Shown here: piece by piece, positions 7,518-14,251 of the stretch | How positions within the stretch are numbered: the stretch's first letter is position 1 | Layout of the letters: each line of letters begins with the position of its first letter | IMG/VR virus record: IMGVR_UViG_3300042509_001805 | Coordinates: 1 to 64,000 of that record | Reading direction: 5' to 3' (one strand) | DNA from: a virus | Length of the DNA: 64,000 nucleotides | Notes under the pieces: generated by a model | Seen by the model: only the letters and a program-made list of their open reading frames with translations | Told to the model about the DNA's origin: nothing | Databases searched by the model: none | Made by a program: the position numbers and the translations under genes

Positions 7518-7553
7518 CGTAAGTCGCAAGTCCTAGAGCCGCAAGGGTTTACG
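7518..7553 (+). repeat. Cassette hairpin 4, with 7-base insertion
   Basis: CGTAAGTCGCAAGTCCTAGA then GCCGCAAGGGTTTACG: the 5' arm is lengthened by a partial duplication (CGCAAGT). Confidence 0.75.
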
Positions 7554-7760
7554 TCAATTCTCTAGAGCAATCGTCATGCCAATCGGCAAGTGAACAAAGA
7601 TTGTACATGCCAATGAGCAGAATCTATGCAGCCAATGAGCAGTTTCTGTACACCCAGCAACGCTGCTTAAATTTTAGGCACGAAAACCGCGTGTTTTGAG
7701 CAGGAAAAAAATTCTGTGCTTAATTTTTGACTTGGCACGGGATTCGCTCTATATAGTGGT

Positions 7761-7829
7761 ATGGAAAGTAAAAATCAAAAACAGAAACTTGCTGGGGAAA
7801 GAAAAGTTTCTGCTAAAGATTTAGCTTGA
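7761..7829 (+). CDS. Possible 22-aa peptide
   Basis: ATG ten bases after a TATATA/TATAGT -10-like box (with TTGACT at 7729-7734), no RBS, so it would be leaderless. It ends with TGA inside the -35 of P7, an arrangement shared with confirmed-looking genes here. Basic peptide, no family. Confidence 0.3.
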   Translation: MESKNQKQKLAGERKVSAKDLA

Positions 7830-7853
7830 CAATGACGATAAATATGGTATAAT
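7826..7853 (+). promoter_or_regulatory. Early promoter P7
   Basis: TTGACA 7826-7831, TATAAT 7848-7853, 16-bp spacer with GACGATA. Drives the gene at 7880. Confidence 0.85.
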
Positions 7854-7879
7854 AGAGTAATAAGAATTAAGGAAAAAAA

Positions 7880-8080
7880 ATGAAAATTCTAAAAAGTAAA
7901 ATCACAAAATTTGGTGCAAAAGTTAACCTAGTCGATGGTGGCGAAGGTACAAAACAATTCTTTGCACTGTCAAAACGTTATTGGATTTCTTATGGTGAAT
8001 CTGCAAGTCCTCAAAATAATTGCAGAAATCGCTCAGATAATCTGAAATATATCGAAAAAAAGTTTCAAGAAATTATCTAA
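7880..8080 (+). CDS. Small early protein
   Basis: 66 aa, AAGGA upstream. Begins MKILKSKITKFGAKVNLVDGG, then a FALSKRYWISYG strand pair and a basic helical end, weakly similar in layout to the KVYVNG family (short sheet then helix). Not recognised. Confidence 0.7.
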   Translation: MKILKSKITKFGAKVNLVDGGEGTKQFFALSKRYWISYGESASPQNNCRNRSDNLKYIEKKFQEII

Positions 8081-8085
8081 AGCTC

Positions 8086-8114
8086 TTGACAACATCTTGT
8101 CGATACTGTATAAT
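8086..8114 (+). promoter_or_regulatory. Early promoter P8
   Basis: TTGACA 8086-8091, TATAAT 8109-8114, spacer with GTCGATA. Confidence 0.85.
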
Positions 8115-8142
8115 AGAATCACACAACACAAAGGAAACGAAA

Positions 8143-8280
8143 ATGATTATCAACGGTTTTAAATTTTATGTTCGTCAACACGATACCGCCGACAAGTATT
8201 ATGTCGCGATGAAGGGCGATGTGGTTCTCACTTCAAAAAGTTTGGATTATCTTGTGAAAAAAGTCAAGAAACACGCTTGA
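8143..8280 (+). CDS. Early microprotein, VNG-like family member 4
   Basis: 45 aa, AAAGGAAACGAAA before ATG. FKFYVRQ...YYVAMKGDVVLTS then basic helix LVKKVKKHA; similar order to the 5038 group. The TGA stop is in the -35 of P9. Confidence 0.7.
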   Translation: MIINGFKFYVRQHDTADKYYVAMKGDVVLTSKSLDYLVKKVKKHA

Positions 8281-8304
8281 CAACGCCGATAATTACTGTA
8301 TAAT
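8277..8304 (+). promoter_or_regulatory. Early promoter P9
   Basis: TTGACA 8277-8282, TATAAT 8299-8304, 16-bp spacer with GCCGATA shifted five bases left. The -35 includes the previous stop codon. Confidence 0.85.
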
Positions 8305-8334
8305 AACAACACACAACACAACAAAGGAAAAAAT

Positions 8335-8541
8335 ATGATTGAAAAATTTGATTACAATAGTTATGAAATCGCGACGTTTGTATATGACGGCGACCGCGAA
8401 CGTTTGAAGGAATTGTGGATTGATGTCAACGGCGAATTTATTGGGGCGATTCGATTTCGCTCGATGAAACCATCGCAAGAACAAATCGAACAATACGTTG
8501 ACGAATATCTTTCAGAAATGGCATTGGGATACGAAATATGA
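8335..8541 (+). CDS. Early microprotein, IDVNGE family member 2
   Basis: 68 aa, AAAGGA upstream. Paralogue of 5265: IATFVYDGDRERLKELWIDV then NGEFIGAIRFR and a C-terminal helix. Ends in an ATGA overlap with the next gene. Function unknown. Confidence 0.8.
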   Translation: MIEKFDYNSYEIATFVYDGDRERLKELWIDVNGEFIGAIRFRSMKPSQEQIEQYVDEYLSEMALGYEI

Positions 8542-8666
8542 AAAACGAAATTGAAAGCCTGGAAAGTATGTCGTATGATGAACTACTTCAGGCGGCTATT
8601 GCTCTGCTTGAAAATGCGGTCGAATTACGGGCCGAATTGGATAAAATCAGGGGCATCATCAGATGA
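8538..8666 (+). CDS. Small helical protein
   Basis: 42 aa. ATG overlaps the previous stop (ATGA). Sequence is acidic-amphipathic helix (YDELLQAAIALLENAVELRA), coiled-coil-like. Probably translated by re-initiation. Not recognised. Confidence 0.6.
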   Translation: MKNEIESLESMSYDELLQAAIALLENAVELRAELDKIRGIIR

Positions 8667-8671
8667 ACAAC

Positions 8672-8740
8672 TAGTGTACAAGTGTACAGTGGCCGGGCGG
8701 GCCGCAATCGACGTAAGTCCTAGAGCCACAAGGGTTTACG
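8672..8740 (+). repeat. Cassette palindrome and hairpin 5
   Basis: TAGTGTACAAGTGTACAG (8672-8689), GGCCGGGCGGGCC block, hairpin 8712-8740 with forward loop CTAGAGCCACAAG. Confidence 0.85.
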
Positions 8741-8788
8741 TCAACAAAAAAATTTTCCAGAAAATTTCCAGAATTGGGCTCAAGACTC

Positions 8789-8816
8789 TTGACAAATCCA
8801 GCCGATAGTGTATAAT
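8789..8816 (+). promoter_or_regulatory. Early promoter P10
   Basis: TTGACA 8789-8794, TATAAT 8811-8816, 16-bp spacer with GCCGATA. Confidence 0.9.
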
Positions 8817-8831
8817 AGAGGCATAAGGAAA

Positions 8832-9002
8832 ATGAAAATGAAAAACGAAATGACAATCACCGAAACCAAAACCAACAAGTCCCTAACCGGTTCTTTTTTC
8901 AAAGTTTACATTAACGGCCAACTGGTGGCAACTCGCACAACCCGCGAAGCCGCTGAAGAAGCTGGAAAAAAAATTCTGGAAAAAAAGGTCTACCGCTCTT
9001 GA
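8832..9002 (+). CDS. Early microprotein, KVYVNG family member 5
   Basis: 56 aa from the ATG after AAGGAA. Closest paralogue of 5038: FFKVYINGQLVATRTTREAA then AEEAGKKIL and the shared ending K.YRS. As in 5038, the CGC TCT TGA end runs into the next -35 box, so gene, ending and following promoter were copied as a unit. Confidence 0.8.
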   Translation: MKMKNEMTITETKTNKSLTGSFFKVYINGQLVATRTTREAAEEAGKKILEKKVYRS

Positions 9003-9026
9003 CAATGGCTGTCGGTTTGGTATAAT
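8999..9026 (+). promoter_or_regulatory. Early promoter P11
   Basis: TTGACA 8999-9004, TATAAT 9021-9026, 16-bp spacer with GTCGGTT, a degenerate copy of the spacer motif. Confidence 0.85.
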
Positions 9027-9069
9027 CAGAGCATAAGTTAATCACACAAACACAAAAGGAAAAAACACA

Positions 9070-9420
9070 ATGAACACTCAACAAGCTATCCGCGAATTTC
9101 AAGCCGCTATCGAATCCGTTATCGAAATCCCAAACAGTTGGTTGCCAACTGAATTGCATGATGACGTTCGTGGTGGTCGCACAATCGAACGTCTCAACGA
9201 ACTACTCGACGAACGCGATGGTATCACCGAACATCGCAAGCTCAAAGCTCTCAAAGCTCGCAACATCGAAAAGTATGCCGCTACAGTTGCAGCCGGTCAA
9301 GAAATTGATTACAATATTGGCGAACGCGACGAATTGCAACTCTATCGTAATGAATGTGCAATGATTGAAGGAATGATTCACGCTGGTCATATCGACCGCG
9401 ACGATTTGGAAGTAGAATAA
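9070..9420 (+). CDS. Helical early protein
   Basis: 116 aa, AAAGGA upstream. Almost wholly helical and charged, with coiled-coil character around residues 40-70. Not recognised. Stop and next start share a base (TAATG). Confidence 0.75.
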   Translation: MNTQQAIREFQAAIESVIEIPNSWLPTELHDDVRGGRTIERLNELLDERDGITEHRKLKALKARNIEKYAATVAAGQEIDYNIGERDELQLYRNECAMIEGMIHAGHIDRDDLEVE

Positions 9421-9617
9421 TGAACAGTAAAAAAATTGCAAAACGGCTTGAAGCAATGGGCTATAAGTTAACCCGCCGATTGAATTATTGGATTGTAAGT
9501 TGTGAGGAATTACCTTGGGATTGGGTATTTACTAACTTAAAAGAAGTTGAGCGTTGGACTCATATCGAAGAAACTGTTGGCGATAGATTTTGCTATCCCG
9601 AACCAGACGAGTGCTAA
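9420..9617 (+). CDS. Small early protein, possible acceptor-fold
   Basis: 65 aa. IAKRLEAMGYKLTRRLNYWI followed by SCEELPWDWVFTNLKEVERW looks like a small strand-helix protein. Translationally coupled on both sides (TAATG junctions). Not recognised. Confidence 0.75.
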   Translation: MNSKKIAKRLEAMGYKLTRRLNYWIVSCEELPWDWVFTNLKEVERWTHIEETVGDRFCYPEPDEC

Positions 9618-9724
9618 TGAAATTTTTTAAATCGTTTTTTATAATATTGTGGATGGTTGGGTTTTTGTATTGTAGTATAATGGCTGTTACTTTTCTAATT
9701 CTGGATTTTATAAAATGGTTTTGA
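9617..9724 (+). CDS. Single-pass membrane microprotein
   Basis: 35 aa, almost entirely hydrophobic after a KSFF start, starting in a TAATG overlap. One of several one-helix peptides found as last genes of cassettes here (see 10705, 12687, 14521, 27460). Role unknown; membrane localisation is inferred from composition. Confidence 0.6.
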   Translation: MKFFKSFFIILWMVGFLYCSIMAVTFLILDFIKWF

Positions 9725-9732
9725 ACACGCTA

Positions 9733-9801
9733 TAGTGTACAACTGTACAGGTCGGCGGGCGGCCCGGCGAGCCGTAAGTCCTAGAGCCTCAAGGGTTTAC
9801 G
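9733..9801 (+). repeat. Cassette palindrome and hairpin 6
   Basis: TAGTGTACAACTGTACAG (9733-9750), a GGCGGGCGGCCC block, hairpin 9773-9801, forward loop. Followed by TCAAGTAGGCAAA, also seen after hairpin 7. Confidence 0.85.
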
Positions 9802-9868
9802 TCTGTCAAGTAGGCAAAACCCATGCCACACAAAAAAGATTTTTTTTCTTATTTTTCTCTCAAGTATC

Positions 9869-9896
9869 TTGACAACTAGTGCCGATACTGTATAAT
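9869..9896 (+). promoter_or_regulatory. Early promoter P12
   Basis: TTGACA 9869-9874, TATAAT 9891-9896, 16-bp spacer with GCCGATA. Drives the Gp88-like gene. Confidence 0.9.
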
Positions 9897-9929
9897 GAGG
9901 AAGTCAATCACACACACAAGGAAAAAGTC

Positions 9930-10694
9930 ATGCTGAAATTCTCACCTGCTAACGTCAAGATTAAAGCCCTTAAACTCGTCGCCGCACTTGCCAAGTATTT
10001 GCCACGCGGTCGCCGTGTTTATAGTTTCGACTTGCTATCCGGTCATACTTGCCCATTCGCGAAATTATGCCGCAGTAAAGTAAAAATAATCGACGGCAAG
10101 CGTAAAATCTTTGATGGTCCGCATACTCAATTCCGCTGCTTTTCGGCAAGTCAAGAAGCGACATATACAAACGTTTATGAGCTACGCAAACACAATACGG
10201 AAATTCTGACCGCGATGAAAGACAACCAAGAAATTTTTGATATGTTAAATTCTTCTCTGCCCAAAAATGCTGGAGTTGTTCGCATTCACGTTGCGGGAGA
10301 CTTTTTCAATCAAGATTATTTCGACGCTTGGGTGATGGTTGCGATGAACAATCCGAACGTTCTATTTTACGCTTATACAAAAAGCCTGCGTTATTGGGTC
10401 AGCCGCATTGCAGTTATTCCCGCGAATATGATTCTGACCGCAAGCGAAGGCGGAAGCGAAGATAATTTAATTCAAGAATATAATTTGCGGAAAGCTGTCG
10501 TTGTTTACAACGAACAATCAGCCGCTGAACTCGGATTGGAAATTGACCACACCGACGAACATGCCGCCAACCCAGAAACGGCAAACCACGATTTTGCTCT
10601 TCTCATTCACGGTATTCAGCCAGCAGGCAGCGAAGCAGCCGCAGCGATTCGCGAATTGAAAAGGAACGGAGTTGAATTTGCTTATTCACGATAA
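9930..10694 (+). CDS. Gp88-like phage protein
   Basis: 254 aa from the ATG after AAGGA. It matches the phage/plasmid Gene product 88 family by eye: SGHTCPFAKLCRSKV with clustered cysteines, then FRCFSASQEA, VRIHVAGDFFNQDYFDAW and LFYAYTKSL. The family has a conserved CxxA..C start and a TIM-barrel-like middle (GDF, YTKS) reminiscent of radical enzymes, but its biochemical role is not established. The usual family length is comparable, so it looks intact. A single cassette promoter serves it. Confidence 0.8.
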   Translation: MLKFSPANVKIKALKLVAALAKYLPRGRRVYSFDLLSGHTCPFAKLCRSKVKIIDGKRKIFDGPHTQFRCFSASQEATYTNVYELRKHNTEILTAMKDNQEIFDMLNSSLPKNAGVVRIHVAGDFFNQDYFDAWVMVAMNNPNVLFYAYTKSLRYWVSRIAVIPANMILTASEGGSEDNLIQEYNLRKAVVVYNEQSAAELGLEIDHTDEHAANPETANHDFALLIHGIQPAGSEAAAAIRELKRNGVEFAYSR

Positions 10695-10704
10695 GGGGTA
10701 AAAC

Positions 10705-10776
10705 GTGATTTATATTTTGATTGTAGTTATATCGACAATTTTATTTTTAGCACTATCATGGAAAAATTCAGAATGA
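10705..10776 (+). CDS. Membrane microprotein, GTG start
   Basis: 23 aa, GTG start with AAGGGG upstream, a single hydrophobic helix (IYILIVVISTILFLALSW). Ends in an ATGA overlap with the next gene. Small size limits certainty. Confidence 0.45.
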   Translation: MIYILIVVISTILFLALSWKNSE

Positions 10777-11045
10777 AAAGTTTGGTTATATTTTCTTACA
10801 AGCAGCCAGTGGATGGTTCGGTTATTCGTTGGGGAATTTTAGAACGCGAACGCGATACTAAAAAAGAACCTTTATCAATCAATTCTTTATGCGGACCTTA
10901 TAGAAAACGCGATGCTAACTTTGAAAGGTCGCAACATCTTGACACTATAAAAACTCGCAACGGAATAAAAACATTTTATCGCGAGCGACAAAATTGGAAA
11001 ATCAAAATTCCATTTGTTGGAAGTATAGTATCGCGATTCGTATAG
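10773..11045 (+). CDS. Basic protein of unknown function
   Basis: 90 aa from the ATG overlapping the previous stop; an earlier ATG at 10758 is possible. Strongly basic, with many Arg/Lys and a mixed fold. Not recognised. It ends at the palindrome of cassette 7. Confidence 0.6.
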   Translation: MKSLVIFSYKQPVDGSVIRWGILERERDTKKEPLSINSLCGPYRKRDANFERSQHLDTIKTRNGIKTFYRERQNWKIKIPFVGSIVSRFV

Positions 11046-11111
11046 TGTACACGCGTACAGGGCGCGGGCCGTCCCGCCGCGTCGTAAGTCCTAGAGCCAC
11101 AAGCACTTACG
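11043..11111 (+). repeat. Cassette palindrome and hairpin 7
   Basis: TAGTGTACACGCGTACAG (11043-11060), GC-rich block, hairpin 11083-11111 with forward loop CTAGAGCCACAAG. Confidence 0.85.
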
Positions 11112-11187
11112 TCAGTCAAGTAGGCAAAGCGTGTGCCAGTGAAAAAAAATAAATTTCAAGAATCTTTTTTTATTTTGCTTCAGACTC

Positions 11188-11215
11188 TTGACAAACCTAG
11201 CCGATATTGTATAAT
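11188..11215 (+). promoter_or_regulatory. Early promoter P13
   Basis: TTGACA 11188-11193, TATAAT 11210-11215, 16-bp spacer with GCCGATA. Confidence 0.9.
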
Positions 11216-11246
11216 AAGGAAGTCAATCACACAAGCGAGAAAAAAA

Positions 11247-11489
11247 ATGTACAAAGTAGAAATTGCCACTGTTTACGGCCCCTTTTGTGGTCAAGGCGGT
11301 TATGGTACTGAAACCTGCATCGGTTTCGACCGTAGCGTTAAGCGGGCTTTTGCCAAGGCTCGCGGCCAAGGCAGTCACCGCTACGACCGTAGCCAGATTG
11401 TAACCGGCTCGCGTGGTGGCGGCGTTCCCGTTCTGGGTATGGTTCGGATTTCTCACAACGGAAAAATTATTTCCGAAATTTGGGATTGA
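11247..11489 (+). CDS. Gly/Arg-rich early protein
   Basis: 80 aa from the ATG after GCGAGA. Glycine-rich (GGYGTETCIGFDRS, GSRGGGVPVLG), basic, beta-type pattern. Not recognised; nucleic-acid binding is possible from composition only. Confidence 0.7.
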   Translation: MYKVEIATVYGPFCGQGGYGTETCIGFDRSVKRAFAKARGQGSHRYDRSQIVTGSRGGGVPVLGMVRISHNGKIISEIWD

Positions 11490-11493
11490 CCCC

Positions 11494-11521
11494 TTGACAG
11501 TTGTTTTTTCTTTGGTATAAT
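11494..11521 (+). promoter_or_regulatory. Early promoter P14
   Basis: TTGACA 11494-11499, TATAAT 11516-11521, 16-bp spacer but a T-rich spacer without the GNCGATA motif. Confidence 0.85.
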
Positions 11522-11555
11522 CAGCGTATCAGTCACACACTTTGGAGAATTGAAA

Positions 11556-11747
11556 ATGGACAGCTTCAGCACCAACCAACATTCCGACGAATTGGACTAT
11601 CAACCCACCGCTGCCGATTGGAACGAATACCAAGAGTGGTATGACGGCCAAGAGGCTTGCTACCCAGAGGGTGATGACCTCCTCGACAGCGACCCCATCG
11701 ACCTTTACGGTGGCGATGACTCGCACTACTGGCAATACGACGAATAG
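11556..11747 (+). CDS. Early acidic microprotein, MDSF family member 2
   Basis: 63 aa from the ATG after TTTGGAGAATTGAAA. Very acidic. Paralogue of 5887, including the 3' trailer AGGGCTTGACCCGCAA. Function unknown. Confidence 0.75.
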   Translation: MDSFSTNQHSDELDYQPTAADWNEYQEWYDGQEACYPEGDDLLDSDPIDLYGGDDSHYWQYDE

Positions 11748-11913
11748 GGCTTGACCCGCAAATCCCGCCCAAGTCGCGGGTATGGTATGGGGTCCATTCA
11801 AAAACCCCCTATATTCGGGAAAAGAGGTAGGCGAATTAACGTCAAGGATTTGAGAAGCCTTAGCGGTTCTGTCTTCAGCGGAAAACGGCCTCGAAGTACC
11901 ATATTTCATTTTG

Positions 11914-12035
11914 ACAGGTGAACACCTGTACACATAGTGTCTATGCTAAACAAAACCGATTTACTTTTTTTTCTTTGGCCGAAATTTAAGGTAGTCTTAC
12001 TCAAACTAATCTGAATTGCCCCAGCATTTGGGCCA
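11914..12035 (+). repeat. Family B repeat with ACAGGTG palindrome
   Basis: The perfect palindrome ACAGGTGAACACCTGT (11914-11930 region, continuing into TACAC) leads into GTCTATGCTAAAC...CGATTT...TTGGCCGAAATTT, a family B copy, and a second block ACTCAAACTAATCTGAATTGCC. The gap 11748-12197 also holds a weak GGGGT/ACCCC hairpin near 11790-11808 and cassette hairpin 8; no gene seen. Confidence 0.6.
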
Positions 12036-12057
12036 AAGTTTGCCCGGCCCGCGCCGC

Positions 12058-12085
12058 CCTAAGTCCTAGAGCCCCAAGGAGTTAC
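12058..12085 (+). repeat. Cassette hairpin 8
   Basis: CCTAAGTCCTAGAGCCCCAA with GGAGTTAC; forward loop, one arm mismatch. Confidence 0.75.
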
Positions 12086-12122
12086 AACGATTGAAAAAAA
12101 ACTTTTTTTCTGCTAAAGTTCC

Positions 12123-12177
12123 TTGACATTGTGTGCCGATATAGTATAATAGAGAAAGTGTGCCGATATAGTATAAT
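12123..12177 (+). promoter_or_regulatory. Early promoter P15 with duplicated -10 block
   Basis: TTGACA 12123-12128 and TATAAT 12145-12150 (16-bp spacer, GCCGATA), followed by a direct repeat of GTGTGCCGATATAGTATAAT so that a second TATAAT occurs at 12172-12177. The second -10 has no good -35. Confidence 0.85.
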
Positions 12178-12197
12178 AGAGAAAAAAGAGAAACGAA

Positions 12198-12485
12198 ATG
12201 AAAGTTGAAGTAACGCCCGCAAAGCCTGATTTCCAGCCCGTCACCCTGAGTATCACCATTGAGTCGTTTGCCGAACTCGCTGTGCTTTTTGCTCGATTCA
12301 ATTGCCCAGTTGCGATTATTAAACAACATGGCTTTGGTGATGGCCCAATGAACACCAGACTCGCAAGAGCAGCAGATTTTAGCATCGAAGATATCGATGA
12401 AGGCGGCAGAATTTTCGACCATATTTCAGACATAGCTAGAGGTTATTATTACGCGATGTATAATGTGGGAAAAGGAGAACGATAA
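12198..12485 (+). CDS. Early protein, unknown
   Basis: 95 aa after GAGAAACGAA. Mixed alpha/beta with FSIEDIDEGGRIFDHISDIA. Not recognised. Overlaps next start (TAATG). Confidence 0.7.
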   Translation: MKVEVTPAKPDFQPVTLSITIESFAELAVLFARFNCPVAIIKQHGFGDGPMNTRLARAADFSIEDIDEGGRIFDHISDIARGYYYAMYNVGKGER

Positions 12486-12691
12486 TGCTACAAATGACTA
12501 AGAATGAAATTATTTGCGAAATTTTGGAACAAACAACGCCCGATGAGCTAATGTTCGACCTTGAAAATACCGATATTGAATGGTATACTGACTTGGTGTG
12601 CGATGTTGTGTTTATGCGTACTGTAAGATATCAAGATGTTTGCGACGCTTTAGTGTGGTTTGCTTCACAAGAATTGGAGGCTTTAAATTAG
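12485..12691 (+). CDS. Acidic helical early protein
   Basis: 68 aa, AAGGAGAACG upstream. Helical, acidic. Not recognised. Its last codons contain GGAGG, which could serve as RBS for a following membrane peptide. Confidence 0.7.
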   Translation: MLQMTKNEIICEILEQTTPDELMFDLENTDIEWYTDLVCDVVFMRTVRYQDVCDALVWFASQELEALN

Positions 12692-12785
12692 ACAAAGACT
12701 TTTATTTTGGGCAGGAACAATTACTGTTTGGTGTTGTTTTATTTTACTCATGAGCTTAATTTTAGTGGGGATATACAACGGCTAA
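12687..12785 (+). CDS. Possible membrane microprotein with ATT start
   Basis: 32 aa single-helix hydrophobic frame (LLFWAGTITVWCCFILLMSL). The only in-frame start is ATT at 12687, seven bases after GGAGG and overlapping the previous TAG. ATT starts are rare, so this is tentative, but the composition matches other cassette-end membrane peptides. Confidence 0.3.
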   Translation: MRQRLLFWAGTITVWCCFILLMSLILVGIYNG

Positions 12786-12805
12786 AAAATTTCTTAAGTT
12801 TTGAC

Positions 12806-12833
12806 TTGACATAGACGATAAGTATGTTAGAAT
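12806..12833 (+). promoter_or_regulatory. Early promoter P16
   Basis: TTGACA 12806-12811, TAGAAT 12828-12833, 16-bp spacer with GACGATA. Confidence 0.75.
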
Positions 12834-12873
12834 GATATTGTAAATGATGTTTCACTTTTTTGGAGAATGTGCT

Positions 12874-13077
12874 ATGATGGTTGATTTGTACGGCAAGCGT
12901 AACGAGCGTAAGGTTTCTTTCCTGTATCCTGTTGGTGGCAAGAAGAATGTTCTTCGGGCCGTAAATGGTGTAAAGGTTCGCAGTTATACTGGACCGAATG
13001 GGCGTGGTATTACCGTCCGCGAAGACAGCGGAATCATGAAGTCCTTTTCGGTCAGCAAGTGCGTAGCTGGTCTTTAA
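12874..13077 (+). CDS. Small basic protein, unknown
   Basis: 67 aa from the ATG eight bases after TTTTGGAGAA; an upstream in-frame ATG at 12844 lacks an RBS. Basic and beta-rich (VRSYTGPNGRGITVRED). Not recognised. Confidence 0.65.
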   Translation: MMVDLYGKRNERKVSFLYPVGGKKNVLRAVNGVKVRSYTGPNGRGITVREDSGIMKSFSVSKCVAGL

Positions 13078-13164
13078 TTGCTACGCTTGCAACGGCGACG
13101 GTCAGCAGACAATCGCTAAGGTGCGGAACAAACCAACAAAATCCGCACGACTCGATTGGGCGAG

Positions 13165-13172
13165 TATAAATA
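13165..13172 (+). promoter_or_regulatory. TATAAATA octamer in non-coding region
   Basis: Second exact T4-type late octamer, in the 13078-13345 gap. That gap also has the hairpin GCGGCGGCATTTGCCGC near 13189 and no convincing gene; it may encode a structured RNA. Confidence 0.3.
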
Positions 13173-13283
13173 GGATGATAGGCCCAATGCGGCGGCATTT
13201 GCCGCGAATCGGCATTAAAGTTTAGCCCTCCTGTCGTCAGACGGCAGCAAACTAAACGAGCTAGCGTGTCGCCCCAACAGTTC

Positions 13284-13332
13284 TTCGCCGTTCTGCTGCT
13301 GGTGGATAAAACGAACGGCGAGCTTTTTCTTT
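13284..13332 (+). terminator. Hairpin terminator
   Basis: TTCGCCGTT pairs with AACGGCGA across a 21-base loop, followed by GCTTTTTCTTTT. It ends just before the next gene. Confidence 0.6.
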
Positions 13333-13345
13333 TAGGAAATGAAAC

Positions 13346-13528
13346 GTGAAACTGATTGTATTGGATTTTCTCATCGGCATATGTCATATCTTTACCGTAA
13401 CTAAGGAGTTATGCGAAAGCGAAGATAATATCGTTGATTTCCTAATGGAAAAAGATTTTAATCTTGACAACATTCAGTATATGTATGGCGACATACCGAT
13501 AATAGGCGACATGAAAGTTGTGTTGTAA
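13346..13528 (+). CDS. Small acidic protein, GTG start
   Basis: 60 aa, GTG start, AGGAAA 12 bases upstream. Acidic; hydrophobic first 20 residues then a soluble end. Not recognised. Confidence 0.6.
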   Translation: MKLIVLDFLIGICHIFTVTKELCESEDNIVDFLMEKDFNLDNIQYMYGDIPIIGDMKVVL

Positions 13529-13719
13529 TGCAACTACTTGACAAACTCTTGCGATATGCTAAAATGATTCGTGAAGACCGTGCCACTGTTTGTTTGTGGT
13601 GCGGTAGACATTTAGTACTGCTTTGGGACGTACTTTTTTGGAGTAGCATTGCGGCTGGCGGTTGGCTGTTTGGTTACTTGATTTGTATTACGTTTAACAT
13701 TGGGAGTTTTGCGCAGTGA
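13528..13719 (+). CDS. Small membrane protein
   Basis: 63 aa with TAATG coupling. Residues 25-58 form one or two hydrophobic helices (LLWDVLFWSSIAAGGWLFGY). WCGRH could bind metal but is a single pair. Promoter P17 lies over its first codons, so a shorter start at Met13 is possible. Confidence 0.6.
   Translation: MQLLDKLLRYAKMIREDRATVCLWCGRHLVLLWDVLFWSSIAAGGWLFGYLICITFNIGSFAQ
13538..13565 (+). promoter_or_regulatory. Intragenic promoter P17
   Basis: TTGACA 13538-13543, TAAAAT 13560-13565, 16-bp spacer with TGCGATA. It sits within the first 38 bases of the 13528 gene. Confidence 0.6.
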
Positions 13720-13961
13720 AAACTTTTCTTGAATTTAGCGGATGGATAGAGCTTGACGAAAAAACACAAATGTGTTATTATGGAAACGGCGACCCAAAAA
13801 GAATAACGCTAAAGGAATGGCAACAGCTTCCTAGGCAAGAGCAAAGTAATTATTGGATAGAACAAGAAGATTTTGACGTACTGTACCGCTATGGCGTAGA
13901 TAGTGATTTTTTTGATTGGCGTTTAGTTTTGGGAGAAAAATATGACGAAGAAGCTGTTTAG
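13716..13961 (+). CDS. Acidic protein, unknown
   Basis: 81 aa, GTG start in a GTGA overlap with the previous stop. Trp/Tyr-rich and acidic. Not recognised. Confidence 0.65.
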   Translation: MKTFLEFSGWIELDEKTQMCYYGNGDPKRITLKEWQQLPRQEQSNYWIEQEDFDVLYRYGVDSDFFDWRLVLGEKYDEEAV

Positions 13962-14118
13962 TTTGGGGCAAACTTTTGTTGTGAATGGTGTCGAATGGAC
14001 TGGCCGCGAGTATCGACTTGATGCCGCGTTTGAAGGATGGACGATTGTTGCCGTAAACGGCAGTAATCAAGTGGCACAATTTAGTCTTGCAGACGTTGAA
14101 AAAGCACTGGGGGTATGA
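13942..14118 (+). CDS. Small beta-rich protein, unknown
   Basis: 58 aa. ATG eight bases after GGGAG; overlaps the previous gene by 20 bases. The pattern F.LGQTFVVNGVEWTGREYRL resembles short beta-barrel-like phage proteins. Not recognised. Confidence 0.65.
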   Translation: MTKKLFSLGQTFVVNGVEWTGREYRLDAAFEGWTIVAVNGSNQVAQFSLADVEKALGV

Positions 14119-14124
14119 TATACT
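14096..14124 (+). promoter_or_regulatory. Promoter for tRNA-like RNA
   Basis: TTGAAA 14096-14101 and TATACT 14119-14124, 17-bp spacer. Predicted start falls at about 14131-14133, the 5' end of the tRNA-like sequence. Confidence 0.6.
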
Positions 14125-14132
14125 AGCGGTAT

Positions 14133-14200
14133 GGGCCAGCCGCTGGTTGCGGACTTGACTCTTATAAGGTCGATGATGGGATTCGATTTCCTGCTGGCCT
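14133..14200 (+). tRNA. Candidate tRNA-Ile(UAU), compact
   Basis: A 7-bp acceptor (GGGCCAG with CTGGCCT), short D-arm (CCGC/GCGG), anticodon loop CTTATAA giving UAU at 14163-14165 with U33 and A37, and a T-arm with loop TTCGATT. Only 68 nt and lacking U8, so it is compact and possibly degenerate. UAU would read the rare AUA codon. It is preceded directly by its own promoter and sits among protein genes, not in the main tRNA cluster. Confidence 0.55.
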
Positions 14201-14202
14201 AT

Positions 14203-14230
14203 TTGACTTTAGCAAAATGCATGGTAGAAT
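14203..14230 (+). promoter_or_regulatory. Promoter P18
   Basis: TTGACT 14203-14208, TAGAAT 14225-14230, 16-bp spacer. Begins immediately after the tRNA-like sequence. Confidence 0.6.
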
Positions 14231-14251
14231 GATTGAAAAGGAGAACGTAAC

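Noticed and set aside
8551-8808. 85-codon frame over the 8538 gene and cassette 5
   Set aside because: It runs through the palindrome, hairpin and promoter region; the 42-codon ATGA-coupled frame at 8538 is a better gene.
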